From Rubripirellula reticaptiva (lineage in GTDB: Bacteria > Planctomycetota > Planctomycetia > Pirellulales > Pirellulaceae): DNA of 64,000 nucleotides. The notes under the pieces are model-generated. The model did no database searches. It worked only from the letters and a program-made list of their open reading frames with translations, and was not told the origin of the DNA. The translations under genes were made by a program, and so were the position numbers. The DNA lies in assembly GCF_007860175.1 (NCBI RefSeq), contig NZ_SJPX01000001.1, positions 1,240,001 through 1,304,000 of the forward strand, given 5' to 3'. This document shows positions 8,701 to 17,127 of this stretch, piece after piece (position 1 is the first letter of the stretch; every line of letters starts with the position of its first letter).

Positions 8701-10230
8701 AAACCTCAGCTGCGAATCAAATTGGCTGCCGGTCACGGTCGGTATCGCGGCCTCAATCACATTGGTGAAGGGAGCGGTTGGTGTTATCGAAGTGAAGTTG
8801 CCGCCGAATTTCGCGTAGTTGGTTAGTGGAACCGCGGGGCTGACTACAAGTGTTCCGGTGGGCGGTTCGACGTCGTCACTGATGATCGCTTCGGCCCGAC
8901 GCTCGCTGATGAATCCAACGTCATAGCCAGCGGAGTCGACGACTTCAAAGATGATCGATTCCGTTCCTTCGCTAAGTGAGTCTGACACCGGGTTGATCGA
9001 GACAGTTGCCGATGTCGCACCGGCGGGAATCGTGACTAAACCGGACGCGGTTCCGGCATAGTCAACGCCGGGTGTCGCATCCCCGCGCAGTGAATACGAA
9101 ACCACGATCGGATCGTTGGTAGGTTGCCCCGTGCGGTGAACGACAAATTCGACTGGGGCGACTGCACCCTCGGACACTTGTCCGCCGCTCGCAAAAACTC
9201 GGACCGTCGGAAGTGGTGGCGATAAGAACTGGCCGTCGAGCACTTCAACGGTTTCGGAACCAGGCTGCGTCCAGCCCACAGCGATTGGGCCCGACGATTG
9301 ACCGCTCTGATAAACCAGTTCGATCGCGTACGCCTGGCCAGCAACCAATTGCACCGGATCGGATTGTTGTTGCGGCGTCAGTGTCCACTGTTGGGCGGCA
9401 GAGGACGCTGGAAGCGACGCGATCAGTTGTTTTGCATCCGGCGATTCTGTGTTGCTAAGCCAAACTTGTGCGAGGCCATCGCCGGCAACAAAGAACTGGT
9501 AATCGCCCGTGACGGGAACGTGCAACAGAGCCGACGAGGATCCGATCGTTGCCGAAGTCGACGATGATGTGACTTGTAGCGAGGGTATTTGGCCAAGGTC
9601 ATCGGGGTCGCTGGGATAGCCTGTCAACCAGTTCGATGCGGGCACAGCAGGATCGACATCCCAAACGCGATTTTGGATCGACCCGAGTTCCGTGGCGAAC
9701 AACTGCGCCGGTGCAATGGGTTGTAATGGAAGCGAGGGGCTTGACCAATTCAGTGAGACGTTGGCATCGCCGCCGGTTTCGCGATACTCCAATTTGATTT
9801 CGTAACGTCGTCCTGAAATTAAATTCACCGTCGACGTTTCATTGGTCGTTGATGAATCCCAGTTGTCGATGACCGCGACGCCATTGATCCACAATCGTGC
9901 ACCGCCATCGGCGGACAACGCAAACGCGTGAGGTTCGGTGAAGGAGGCTTCGACTTGGCCCGTCATGCGGACTGAAAACGCGTCGACGTTTAAACCCGCG
10001 ACGGGCGCTGACGCCGCCCAGTCTTGAGTGATCGAAGATTCGACGTTAGTTGCAACGATTTGCTGTAGGTCGATGTCCGCGAAATACTGGGCCGTGATGC
10101 CGGACCCGGCGAACGAATCGATCGCTAGCAAGCGACGGTCTTCCAGTTTTTCTAACCGGATGCTGTGCCGCTTGATTGTGCTGCAGTGTTTTTTGACGCG
10201 TCGATGTCGCGATACGTTGGACAAGATCAA
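5749..10230 (-). CDS. Secreted multidomain GH10 xylanase with PA14, Calx-beta and dockerin-like domains
   Basis: A 1,493-residue extracellular enzyme. Order: basic leader and LEPR-XLL-type motif (KLEDRRLLA, about 28-36); PA14 domain (about 40-175); a second PA14-like domain (about 190-335); Calx-beta repeat (about 340-450); two carbohydrate-binding-like beta domains (about 455-790); GH10 catalytic domain (about 815-1165); Ig/cadherin-like region; dockerin-like end with two calcium-loop repeats (DVDGDGIVGVTDF, DLDGLIGVAEY). GH10 marks are GHNAVWPG, WDVVNEPF with the acid/base Glu at 961, GEQSHY, and ITEFDI with the nucleophile Glu at 1066. It should hydrolyse beta-1,4-xylan or related algal polysaccharide. 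No ATG lies near the start; the likely start is TTG at 10230, because an in-frame stop lies shortly upstream. It heads a unit with the PEP-CTERM gene. Confidence 0.9.
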   Translation of the reverse strand: MILSNVSRHRRVKKHCSTIKRHSIRLEKLEDRRLLAIDSFAGSGITAQYFADIDLQQIVATNVESSITQDWAASAPVAGLNVDAFSVRMTGQVEASFTEPHAFALSADGGARLWINGVAVIDNWDSSTTNETSTVNLISGRRYEIKLEYRETGGDANVSLNWSSPSLPLQPIAPAQLFATELGSIQNRVWDVDPAVPASNWLTGYPSDPDDLGQIPSLQVTSSSTSATIGSSSALLHVPVTGDYQFFVAGDGLAQVWLSNTESPDAKQLIASLPASSAAQQWTLTPQQQSDPVQLVAGQAYAIELVYQSGQSSGPIAVGWTQPGSETVEVLDGQFLSPPLPTVRVFASGGQVSEGAVAPVEFVVHRTGQPTNDPIVVSYSLRGDATPGVDYAGTASGLVTIPAGATSATVSINPVSDSLSEGTESIIFEVVDSAGYDVGFISERRAEAIISDDVEPPTGTLVVSPAVPLTNYAKFGGNFTSITPTAPFTNVIEAAIPTVTGSQFDSQLRFGNLQGFQTGDVMLADFYVRSIGGVGKITAIAETDGQPYDHSLDHSIDVPTQWTRIQVPFTIARPYDSTTTPMAFGFILGSKPQTIQFADIHLYAYGAPRDVTPANVQLVNGGSGFGSTTSVSVTNQPFETAKQIQTVTTPTGGDPPSAEPWRFQYGGRNSGPVGSGDNLEFDFYARSVAGANPRINAVIQTTTDFATLSSQLIQPTSSWQKYTIMATATADFAIEGLQAMLNLGFDPQTVEVADLRWTNVSATANLNELPSMSPSISYVGRDAEDSWRDSAVDDIVANRQSELTVHVIDALGNPVEGAVVSIQQASHAFRFGSAIDSLGGQLDPNTVNADFQTYQSEITRLFNTAVIENSLKWPQLESNRARAIEVANWAVNSGLYLRGHNAVWPGADNLPASVWNTYQTTLAAGDSANAENYLRQAIATHIEDVATTFASVTGEWDVVNEPFTNTDAIEALGAGVVLDWFNLFRQYDPTGDRVLNDYDIFANNGNNAAHRANFDSWLQTLTAANAIERIGEQSHYTDGNLTDIAVFGALIDTYHTTFNLPIAITEFDITSQDRQLQADYLRDYMTIAFSKSAIDEFIHWGFWSEAHWRPDGAMYNADFSIRPHGQVYEDLVFGSWWTDTRGTTRGDGNVAADVFRGDYEITVTYNNQTVTRSLSDFSTDGTLVFALPGVVWSTPVLSGSEGNASNVTAVLTHAPTSDVTVTIAPSTQVTTSPSTLTFTFQNWDTPQPVTITPIEDYSIEGNQSETLSVTVVSDDSEFDGSSTLSPRIDFTDGQSPLGVQSVTIGADNTSRSVVRQVEVDFDGLATVDPSAFTVDRISDGQSTSSVPLQVNTVDVLDQGVPQRTRVVLTFLSAITGTTTVNQYGGLENGDYRITIDSSLVTKRNTVAMLDGDGNGSSGGNYSLGDNPLDRFYSLYGDVDGDGIVGVTDFIQFRNSYAKSPGQNGYNAGFSYDLDGLIGVAEYIRFRSTYGKSR

Positions 10231-10385
10231 AACCTGTGCTGGATCAATGGGAGCGGCGCAAACGCGCGGCCCTACGAAGGCTCACGATTTTATCTAACCC
10301 TGGTTATTTCGCGAACGAAAGTCCGAGAATTTCTGTTGGGGGTGCATGCACCCCGTAAAACGTCTAGAAGACCGGTTCATTGGTC

Positions 10386-10955
10386 CTATAACTTTTTCAA
10401 CGCTTTGACCACATCGTCAGCGGTGCTGCGACCGGCGTGATTATCACTGACCAACTTCCAGGCAACGTTGCCTTGACCGTTGATCACAAACGTCGCTGGA
10501 TAGGCTGTTTCGCGAGGTGCATTCCAACGCAGGCCCCACTTGTCGACCATTTTCATATCCGGATCGCGGACCATCACGATCGGGCTGGGCAACGTCCGCG
10601 GTCCCATGAACTCGGCAGCATGATCTTCCAGCGATTCGGATGGGCCGGGGTACACCAAAACGATTCGAGATGCTCTTTCGCCGATTGCCTTGGCTCGGTT
10701 CGCCAGCGCTCCGACCTGTTTGCTGCACAGCGGGCACTGATAGCCAGGAAAGCCGCGCAGCACAACAACGACAACGGGCCCACTGTCGCATTGTTTGCTA
10801 AGCGAAAACATCTCGTCGCTGCCAACGACGGGCAGTTTGAAATCGGGCGCTGAATCGCCAACCGCTGGCGACGCTGGAGCCGTTTCTTTAGCAGCGCTGG
10901 TGCAGGTGGGGGCAACCAGAATCAAGAACGCGGCCAGTCGCAGTGCATTTGTCAT
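10386..10955 (-). CDS. Secreted peroxiredoxin-like (AhpC/TSA) protein
   Basis: A 189-residue thioredoxin-fold protein with an N-terminal signal peptide (residues about 1-21). After a Pro/Ala-rich linker come the AhpC/TSA landmarks: GDSAPDFKLPVVG (33-45), VVVVLRGFPGYQCPLC with a CPLC redox pair (about 62-77), IVLVYPGPS, and a C-terminal AYPATFVINGQGNVAWK strand pair. The family reduces peroxides or acts as a thiol oxidoreductase; a CxxC at the active site is closer to the Bcp/TlpA-like subgroup. It is probably periplasmic. The start lies 23 bases after the rhomboid stop, so the two are likely co-transcribed. A lipobox was considered (APTC), but the residue before Cys is Thr, which does not fit. 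Confidence 0.85.
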   Translation of the reverse strand: MTNALRLAAFLILVAPTCTSAAKETAPASPAVGDSAPDFKLPVVGSDEMFSLSKQCDSGPVVVVVLRGFPGYQCPLCSKQVGALANRAKAIGERASRIVLVYPGPSESLEDHAAEFMGPRTLPSPIVMVRDPDMKMVDKWGLRWNAPRETAYPATFVINGQGNVAWKLVSDNHAGRSTADDVVKALKKL

Positions 10956-10978
10956 GGGAGAGCCGTTTCAGTACAGAG

Positions 10979-11920
10979 TTATTGGTTTCGTTTTTCGCGT
11001 TGCCGACGACTGTATCGTTCTAGGATTTTGCGTTCGCCCGCCGTCAGACTTGATTCGCCTTGCTGGTGAATCTTGGCCAGAATCCGATCGGCGTCGTCGG
11101 CTTCCTGAGCAAGTTTCTTGTCCGGGTCGTGGAGTTTGATTTTCATCCGTCGAGATCGATCTCGCATCTTCGACGGCAGATCCATCAATGAATTCGGCGC
11201 CATCCATTTCAGATTCCATCGTTGATAGAAGTATGCCAAGGCAAATCCGGCGCCCGCCAAGTGGACCGTGAACGCGGTGTTGCCCGAGGAACCCATGCTA
11301 GACATCAATCCGATGGCACCGAGCACATCCATGGCGACAAACAAGACTGCCGCGATCCACGCTTTGACGGGAATGACCATCATCAAATAGATCTGTTGAT
11401 GGGGGTAATAACAGGCAAACAGAATGACTGTCGCCACCACCGCTCCGCTGGCACCGATCGTCGATGCTTGAACACCGGTTGCCTGGAACATCACGATGTT
11501 GGTGACCGCCGCCACGATGCCGCCGAACACGATCGCAACCAAATAGAATCGCAGGAACTCCATTTGGCCGAGACGTTGCTCGATGATTCGGCCAAAGAAG
11601 AACAGCCCCATCATGTTGAACAGGACGTGAAAGATTTTTTGGTAATCGTGGACGAAACCATACGACAGCAACTGCCACCACATCCATGGCTTGTACAGCG
11701 TGTCGCTCTTGACGGACAACCAATCGGCGATCGGGCTGGATTTGACCATCGCCTCGCTGCCGTCGGAGAGCCGTATCGGCGTCGTGTTTTGAAACAGGAC
11801 TTCGGCAAAGAACACTGCCACCGTCACGACGATCAAAATGATTGTCATGCTGCGAGGGTTCTCGATTCGATCCCATGCGGTTCGTTCGTCGCGTCCGTAG
11901 TCGCGGTCGTAAAGCCCCAT
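10979..11920 (-). CDS. Rhomboid-family intramembrane serine protease
   Basis: A 313-residue polytopic membrane protein. The catalytic serine lies in GASGA (Ser158) and the catalytic histidine in VHLAGAGFA (His220); the conserved HVLFNMMGLFFFG (HxxxN) helix is at about 98-110. About six hydrophobic segments span residues 25-230. A soluble C-terminal tail (about 235-313), very basic and ending in SLTAGERKILERYSRRQREK, resembles the tail found on many planctomycete and Bacteroidetes rhomboids. The ATG at 11920 has AGGA upstream; a TTG one codon earlier is less likely. Rhomboids cleave membrane proteins within the bilayer; the substrate is unknown. The peroxiredoxin gene follows directly. Confidence 0.92.
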   Translation of the reverse strand: MGLYDRDYGRDERTAWDRIENPRSMTIILIVVTVAVFFAEVLFQNTTPIRLSDGSEAMVKSSPIADWLSVKSDTLYKPWMWWQLLSYGFVHDYQKIFHVLFNMMGLFFFGRIIEQRLGQMEFLRFYLVAIVFGGIVAAVTNIVMFQATGVQASTIGASGAVVATVILFACYYPHQQIYLMMVIPVKAWIAAVLFVAMDVLGAIGLMSSMGSSGNTAFTVHLAGAGFALAYFYQRWNLKWMAPNSLMDLPSKMRDRSRRMKIKLHDPDKKLAQEADDADRILAKIHQQGESSLTAGERKILERYSRRQREKRNQ

Positions 11921-12050
11921 CAAAATCCTGCGAATAAGAGAAGTCCAGCGAAAGGCAATGACCAGATGTTACCAGTGATCGGCCGGGGCTCGTAGGTCGG
12001 TCCGGGGCGACTGTACGTGAAGGCTGCTTTTCCGGCAGCTACGCCGCTTC

Positions 12051-12112
12051 TTTCACGCGGCTTCGCTACTTTTTTCACGCGGCTTCGCTACTATTTTCAC
12101 GCGGCTTCGCTG
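12051..12112. repeat. Three tandem 22-base repeats at the 3' end of the S41 protease gene
   Basis: The sequence TTTCACGCGGCTTCGCTA occurs at 12051-12068 and 12073-12090 and, with one change at the last base, at 12095-12112, a period of 22. The last copy contains the stop codon and final codons of the minus-strand protease gene (ending ASEAA), so the outer copies lie just past its stop. This looks like tandem duplication of the gene's 3' end. Confidence 0.85.
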
Positions 12113-13512
12113 GCCGGGGTTTTGGCTGAGATTTGCTTCTTCAGCGTTTCGACGGCTCGCCGCAATTGCGGGTCGATCATCGTGCTGGAGCTCATGGTTT
12201 TGGGGGCTTCAACGGACAAAGACTCCGTTGCCAGAGCCGGATAGGCGGATTCGGTCCATCGGCGAGCCACTTTCTTTAGGCTTTCTTCGTCCAATTCGAC
12301 GACCATGGATTCATCCGGCGTTACTCCCCATTCGTCTTCGTCAGTGGCATCTTTGACGCGGTGGATGTTCTTGCCGCTGGGGCGATAGTACCGGGCCACG
12401 GTCAATCGCAGGGCGCTGCGTCCGAATTGCAGCGGCAGAATATTCTGGACCGTGCCTTTGCCATAGCTGCGAGTGCCGACGATGGTGGCGCGCCCGTTGT
12501 CCTGCATGCAGGCCGACACGATCTCGCTGGCACTGGCAGAATTGCCATCGATCAGAATCGCGAACGGAATCTTGGTGTCGACCAACGTTCCTGGTGTGGC
12601 GTCGAATTCTGATTCGATGACGCCGCCGCGAGTTCGCGTTGAAACGATGTTCCCCGAATTCAAAAACATGTCACTGATGTCGGCGGCCGTATGCAGAAGT
12701 CCGCCTCCGTTGCCGCGCAAGTCCAACACAATCGCGCGAAAGTTGTTGTCCAGTCCTTTTAATGCCGCCGCCATTTCGTCGGTCGATTTGTCGCCAAAGC
12801 TAGTCAAGCGAACATAGGCAATGGTGGGATCTTCACGGAGGCGATAAACCCATTGATCATCATCATTGCGATAATCGCCGACGACGGATTCAAGCTCGAT
12901 GCGTGCCCGTTGAACCTGCAGCGTCGCTTCGACATATTCAACTGGTTCGTCAGGTTCCGCCGATTCCGTTTTTTCCAATGGCGCGATATTTTCATCTTCT
13001 ACAGCGATTTTGGGTTTCGTGTTCGACTTGGTTGCTCGTTTGACGACTACCAATACCGAAGTCCCGATCGGGCCACGCAGCCGTGTGCTGACATCGGGCA
13101 GGGGCATCTTTGAAACGTCTTCACCATCGACTCGAATGATCAGATCGCCGGGACGAAAACCGGCTGCGAGCGCCGGTGATCCAACCAGCGGCGTTCGCAC
13201 TCGCACAGGGCCGTTGTCTTCGGACGCTTCGACGAAAATCCCGATTCCCGCGAATTCTTGATTGATGCTGTCTTGGAACGATTCGTACGCCGCGCCGGGA
13301 ATGTACTCGCTGTTTTCGTCCAGTGTTGACGTCATCCCGTTCATCGCAGCAAGCAAAAGCTGGTCGCTGTCGACCGGATCGACGTAGTAAGCATCAACCA
13401 AATTCATCGCTTCGCCAATGATCAATGCTGTCCGAGTGCGCCGGTGAGTGGCGTAGCAAAGCAGGCTGATCGCCGCGGCGATGATGATGATGTTCAGATT
13501 GCGTGGTGACAT
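12097..13512 (-). CDS. S41 C-terminal processing peptidase
   Basis: A 471-residue protein with one N-terminal membrane segment (about 6-20), a PDZ domain (about 90-165; GIGIFVEAS, FRPGDLIIRVDG, LRGPIGTSV) and an S41 catalytic domain (about 230-370). The catalytic serine is in the DGNSASASEIV box and the lysine in SYGKGTVQ, with LDLRGNGGGLL between. A charged insert (about 165-200) separates PDZ and catalytic parts. CtpA/Tsp proteases trim or degrade periplasmic proteins from the C-terminus. The ATG at 13512 is chosen over a TTG 18 bases upstream. The extreme 3' end lies in a tandem repeat, and the last residues (SEAA) may vary between strains. Confidence 0.92.
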   Translation of the reverse strand: MSPRNLNIIIIAAAISLLCYATHRRTRTALIIGEAMNLVDAYYVDPVDSDQLLLAAMNGMTSTLDENSEYIPGAAYESFQDSINQEFAGIGIFVEASEDNGPVRVRTPLVGSPALAAGFRPGDLIIRVDGEDVSKMPLPDVSTRLRGPIGTSVLVVVKRATKSNTKPKIAVEDENIAPLEKTESAEPDEPVEYVEATLQVQRARIELESVVGDYRNDDDQWVYRLREDPTIAYVRLTSFGDKSTDEMAAALKGLDNNFRAIVLDLRGNGGGLLHTAADISDMFLNSGNIVSTRTRGGVIESEFDATPGTLVDTKIPFAILIDGNSASASEIVSACMQDNGRATIVGTRSYGKGTVQNILPLQFGRSALRLTVARYYRPSGKNIHRVKDATDEDEWGVTPDESMVVELDEESLKKVARRWTESAYPALATESLSVEAPKTMSSSTMIDPQLRRAVETLKKQISAKTPASEAA

Positions 13513-13638
13513 TGAAAGCCAAGTCGTCAAAGCGAGTGAGGTTCGAACGGCCGCATTTTACCCGCTCGATGCAACCTCACGTAGCCATGGGCTGGGAACC
13601 AGCCTGGCCAATGTTTGGGCTCTCCAGAACGGCTGAAC

Positions 13639-14874
13639 TTAGGTGCCACCTAAAAAGGGTACCGGAATAAGGATTGCGTGCTGTTGAACCCAGGTCTGCA
13701 GCCCATCCCAGCTGGTGTACTGGGACACATAAACGAACACCAGGTACACCGCCACAACCGGAACCAGCAGGAACCGGGCGGTCCACTGTGAAGTTGTCGC
13801 CCATCGACCGGTGGGTTCGGGACGCGATCTTGCACGGCGAAGTGCCAGTCCTTCGGCGATTCTCGCCGGTAGGATGAAGGCGACAAAGACGAGACAGGGC
13901 AACCAAACGACTTCACGCGGAGTCGCTTCGATTTTTAACAGGTACAGCGGTATCGGAAGAATCACTAATCCGCAAACCATCGCGCCCAGCCATGCCCACG
14001 GTGCGCATCGAAAGTCACGGCGAATGCGACGAACTTCGAAAAGAGCCCGGATTCGATTTTCGGAGGCAAAGTTTGCTTGCAGCATCGGTAAGTACATCAG
14101 CGCGACACCAAGCATGATCAACGACACGAACCCAACCAGGCCAGCCAATCCGGTTTCGCCATTTCGAAACGCGGCAATGATGATCATTGCGGGAATCAGC
14201 CAGACGAGTGTTCCGGCCGCGCCGCGAAGACCCAACCAGAAATATCGTGGCAGTTCCAGCGAAACCGTAAATTCCCAAAGTCGGTCGGGCATCGAGGTCC
14301 ATGTGGATAGTCGCCAAGCCTCGCGGAAAAAACGTTTCGGTTGCGGCCAAAGGTAGTGCCCGAGTCGTCCTCCACGGACCCACGCCCACAACAAATACCC
14401 CGTCGCGAATAGGGCTGCCGCGATTGCGCCGACTCGCAGCGCTGTGGCTTGGTCCGAACCGGGGTTGATCAGTGACGCGACCGATTCCCAGTGCGTCAAC
14501 AATTGAGTCGGCAGTGCTGCGATGAACACCGCCGCTAGCGTCATTCCGATCTGGCCCGCCTGTCGCAGTTTGGGCAGCGAGTCTCGAAACTTCGCACCCG
14601 ATGCCAGTTCGCCACTGACCGACAACAGGTACCCGAACGCGATCAGTTGAACGATCGGAATCGCGGTCAGTAGGGCTAGCAGCAGAATCAAGGACGCAAT
14701 GCTGAAAGAACCCCGGACCGCCCAAACGACCCAGTTTTGCAATCGCCGCACTCGGCCTGGCCGGGGGAGCGTCGCGAAGACGGTGTGTACATCTGCATCG
14801 ATGCTGTCCGCAACTGGATCGGTGACGATCAGTTCAGCGGAGATCAGCTCATCGGCAGTGGTGGCTTGGTTCAC
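13639..14874 (-). CDS. Polytopic membrane protein of unknown function
   Basis: A 411-residue protein starting at GTG (14874; no nearby ATG), with a GGGA stretch 9 bases upstream. A soluble N-terminal region of about 50 residues is followed by about eight hydrophobic segments, for example SFSIASLILLLALLTAIPIV, AAALFATGYLLWAW, GLAGLVGFVSLIMLGVALMY and FLLVPVVAVYLVFVYVSQY. The arrangement resembles DUF4013-type membrane proteins common in Planctomycetes, but I cannot confirm the family by eye. No catalytic or binding motif is visible. It lies 126 bases upstream of the S41 protease on the same strand, so the two may be co-transcribed. Confidence 0.75.
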   Translation of the reverse strand: MNQATTADELISAELIVTDPVADSIDADVHTVFATLPRPGRVRRLQNWVVWAVRGSFSIASLILLLALLTAIPIVQLIAFGYLLSVSGELASGAKFRDSLPKLRQAGQIGMTLAAVFIAALPTQLLTHWESVASLINPGSDQATALRVGAIAAALFATGYLLWAWVRGGRLGHYLWPQPKRFFREAWRLSTWTSMPDRLWEFTVSLELPRYFWLGLRGAAGTLVWLIPAMIIIAAFRNGETGLAGLVGFVSLIMLGVALMYLPMLQANFASENRIRALFEVRRIRRDFRCAPWAWLGAMVCGLVILPIPLYLLKIEATPREVVWLPCLVFVAFILPARIAEGLALRRARSRPEPTGRWATTSQWTARFLLVPVVAVYLVFVYVSQYTSWDGLQTWVQQHAILIPVPFLGGT

Positions 14875-15058
14875 AAATAAGTATCCCAGTTTGTCGCGAC
14901 GAGGATGGATTCGTCGCTTCTTGCTCGATCTTGGCGATCGGATTTGACGGTTGCGATGTTTTTTCTAAAGTAACCTGCTTCGGTGGCCGATGCTGAAATA
15001 TAGATCTGTCTTGGGGGGATACTCGTACAGGCACCGCGAAACTTCGCGTCGTCGTTCC

Positions 15059-15442
15059 ATGCGCCACTGCTACCCTCAGTCTCTATCAGTTCGCTTACTC
15101 GTGTCGTCTGTCTTGATTAGCCAATCGGGGTGCTTGGCCTTGAATGTGCCGAGCGAGCGACTACACGATCCGACTGACGCGGGCGGCATTCTAGGCGACT
15201 GGAAGAGCGATTCCATCGGCGGTTGCCACCATTTGGCTGGCGGCTATGGAACCGGAAGCGGCTTGCCGGCCGGATACGACGGCGAGTGCATCGATGGCGG
15301 TTCACTTGAGGTCGATCCGTTCGGGTCTGCATTCGGGTCCGACAGCACTGAACCGAAACCACCCGAAGTGCCGTGGCCTCGGTTTCATCCCGTTCCGACG
15401 CGGCCTGTTTTTGGTACGCCGGCGGCCGACGTTGGCTACTAA
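15059..15442 (+). CDS. Small Gly/Pro-rich lipoprotein
   Basis: A 127-residue protein with a signal peptide ending in a plausible lipobox (LISQSGC, Cys at about residue 25), after which it should be lipid-anchored. The mature part has no known domain; it is rich in Gly, Asp and Pro (GGILGDWKSD, CHHLAGGYGTGSG) and ends in a Pro-rich tail (PWPRFHPVPTRPVF). Small lipoproteins of this kind are frequent in Pirellulaceae. The ATG at 15059 gives a clean signal peptide; an earlier in-frame ATG at 14990 would add 23 residues rich in Arg. The function is unknown. Confidence 0.65.
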   Translation: MRHCYPQSLSVRLLVSSVLISQSGCLALNVPSERLHDPTDAGGILGDWKSDSIGGCHHLAGGYGTGSGLPAGYDGECIDGGSLEVDPFGSAFGSDSTEPKPPEVPWPRFHPVPTRPVFGTPAADVGY

Positions 15443-15584
15443 AACAGTCTGAAAATTCGTCTGTTCTTTTGCCACGCTTGGCATGTGGTCCCGCGGTTGG
15501 GCTCGTTTGGGGGATGCCGGTGTTAAGGTTGGTAAACCTTGCGGCGTGATCTCTCGCTGGTCAAGGTTCGCAGTCGAATGTTCC

Positions 15585-15661
15585 GATGCAAACATTCATA
15601 CCGGTCATGCCGGTGGAAATGAAGGCGGATGGATTGTTAAGTCCGCCTGAATGTTTGCATC
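15585..15661 (+). promoter_or_regulatory. Long inverted repeat in the leader of the htrA-like gene
   Basis: A perfect 14-base inverted repeat (GATGCAAACATTCA at 15585-15598, TGAATGTTTGCATC at 15648-15661) encloses a second 7-base one (AGGCGGA at 15623-15629, TCCGCCT at 15642-15648). The right arm ends about 25 bases before the preferred ATG and 3 bases before the alternative one. It could fold in the mRNA and influence translation, or act as an operator in DNA. Confidence 0.5.
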
Positions 15662-15685
15662 CGAATGATTCGGGTACGGGAACTA

Positions 15686-17092
15686 ATGCGACTGAAAAAT
15701 ACAGCATCCCGCGCTGCGTCCTGTGTGATGATCGCCGCCGCTCTTGTCGGCACGCTCATCAACGCAGATTCGTCGGCCGGACAATCGCCATCGCGTCGAG
15801 TTTCCGACATACGTGAAACACCGACCGTCTTGGCCATTCGACGAGTCTCACCGGCCGTCGTCAATATTCATGGACAGAAAACAGTCCGTTCCACTGCCGC
15901 CGGTATGGCTGGTGCAGAGGGGCCTGATTCTTTCCGACAAGTCAACGGCATGGGAACCGGCGTGGTCATCGATCCACGCGGTTACGTGATCACGAATTAT
16001 CACGTCGTTGAAGACGTCGATAACATTCAGGTCACGTTGTCCAACGGCCAAAACACGACCGCTGAACTCGTTTCAGCCCGCATTCGGAATGACCTGGCGT
16101 TGATCAAAGTCAACATCGATGAGCCGCTTCCGACGATTCCGCGAGGCACAAGTAGCGATCTGATGATTGGTGAGAGTGTGATCGCGATCGGCAATGCTTA
16201 TGGATATGTTCATACCAGCACGCAAGGCATCATCAGTGCACTGCATCGCGATGTGCCGGTCAATGATACCCAAGAGTATCGTGATCTGATTCAGATCAGT
16301 GCTGGCATCAACCCTGGTAACTCCGGCGGACCGCTACTGAACATTGCTGGCGAGATGATTGGTGTGAATGTTGCGGTCCGAGTCGGTGCCCAACAAATCG
16401 CGTTCGCGATTCCAATCGACCAAGTGATCGAAGTCGTCACCGACATGATCGAACAGCACAATGAGTCTCGTTTGATGACCGGCATGCGAGCCAGCGGTGG
16501 GCCGCTCGATAATGATGGCGTCACCATCGCCAACGTATCCGCTAGCAGCCCCGCCGCCCGTGAAGGGTTGCAGGCTGGTGATCGTGTCGTCCGCATCGGA
16601 TCGCAACCGATCAACAGTCGTTTGGACTTCGCATTGGCGATGATCGACTCGGCACCCGGAACTCCACTGCAGTTCGGTATCGAGCGATCTGGAAAAAGAA
16701 TCGATTTGGCCGTCGTCGGCGAGTCAGCGGTTGCTGATTCACAATCGGTCGCAGACATGGCTTGGAACGTGCTCGGTATCCAAGCTAAGCCGGTCGCTGA
16801 GTCGACGATGCGCCGGTTGAACCAGCGGATGAAGACACCGTACCGCGGTGGCCTCTACATCACTCGCGTTCGTCCTGGGTCGGCTGCCGATCAACAGGGC
16901 ATCGTCAGTGGTGACGTGTTGCTTGGGATTCACGGCTGGCAAACGTCAACGATGAAGGACTTGGCTGGCATCTTGGAACATCCCGACATGCAACGTGGTC
17001 CGCGAGCAAAATTCTATCTGGTTCGCAAAGAGCAGACGTTGTTCGGTCATCTGCAACTCGCCGCCCAACCGGCCCGAAGCTCACATCGCTAG
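15686..17092 (+). CDS. HtrA/DegP-type periplasmic serine protease with two PDZ domains
   Basis: The protein is 468 residues from the ATG at 15686, which has GGGA nearby and gives a clean signal peptide (residues 1-33); an ATG at 15665 would add 7 residues. The chymotrypsin-fold domain has the triad His106 (VITNYHVV), Asp136 (NDLALIKV) and Ser213 (NPGNSGGPL). The first PDZ domain is at about 255-345 (GVTIANVSASSPAAREGL) and the second at about 355-455 (GGLYITRVRPGSAADQQGI). HtrA proteases degrade or refold damaged periplasmic proteins. The long inverted repeat in its leader suggests post-transcriptional or stress control. It ends converging on a metallophosphoesterase gene. Confidence 0.93.
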   Translation: MRLKNTASRAASCVMIAAALVGTLINADSSAGQSPSRRVSDIRETPTVLAIRRVSPAVVNIHGQKTVRSTAAGMAGAEGPDSFRQVNGMGTGVVIDPRGYVITNYHVVEDVDNIQVTLSNGQNTTAELVSARIRNDLALIKVNIDEPLPTIPRGTSSDLMIGESVIAIGNAYGYVHTSTQGIISALHRDVPVNDTQEYRDLIQISAGINPGNSGGPLLNIAGEMIGVNVAVRVGAQQIAFAIPIDQVIEVVTDMIEQHNESRLMTGMRASGGPLDNDGVTIANVSASSPAAREGLQAGDRVVRIGSQPINSRLDFALAMIDSAPGTPLQFGIERSGKRIDLAVVGESAVADSQSVADMAWNVLGIQAKPVAESTMRRLNQRMKTPYRGGLYITRVRPGSAADQQGIVSGDVLLGIHGWQTSTMKDLAGILEHPDMQRGPRAKFYLVRKEQTLFGHLQLAAQPARSSHR

Positions 17093-17127
17093 AGTTGGTT
17101 CTTTTCGAGACAGTTTCTTACGAGTCA

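Noticed and set aside
11222-11995. Plus-strand frame of 257 residues opposite the rhomboid gene
   Set aside because: His/Asp-rich composition typical of antisense frames; the rhomboid gene on the other strand has full catalytic motifs.
12051-12112. CRISPR array
   Set aside because: Only three copies at a 22-base period with no real spacers, at a gene's 3' end; a tandem repeat, not CRISPR.
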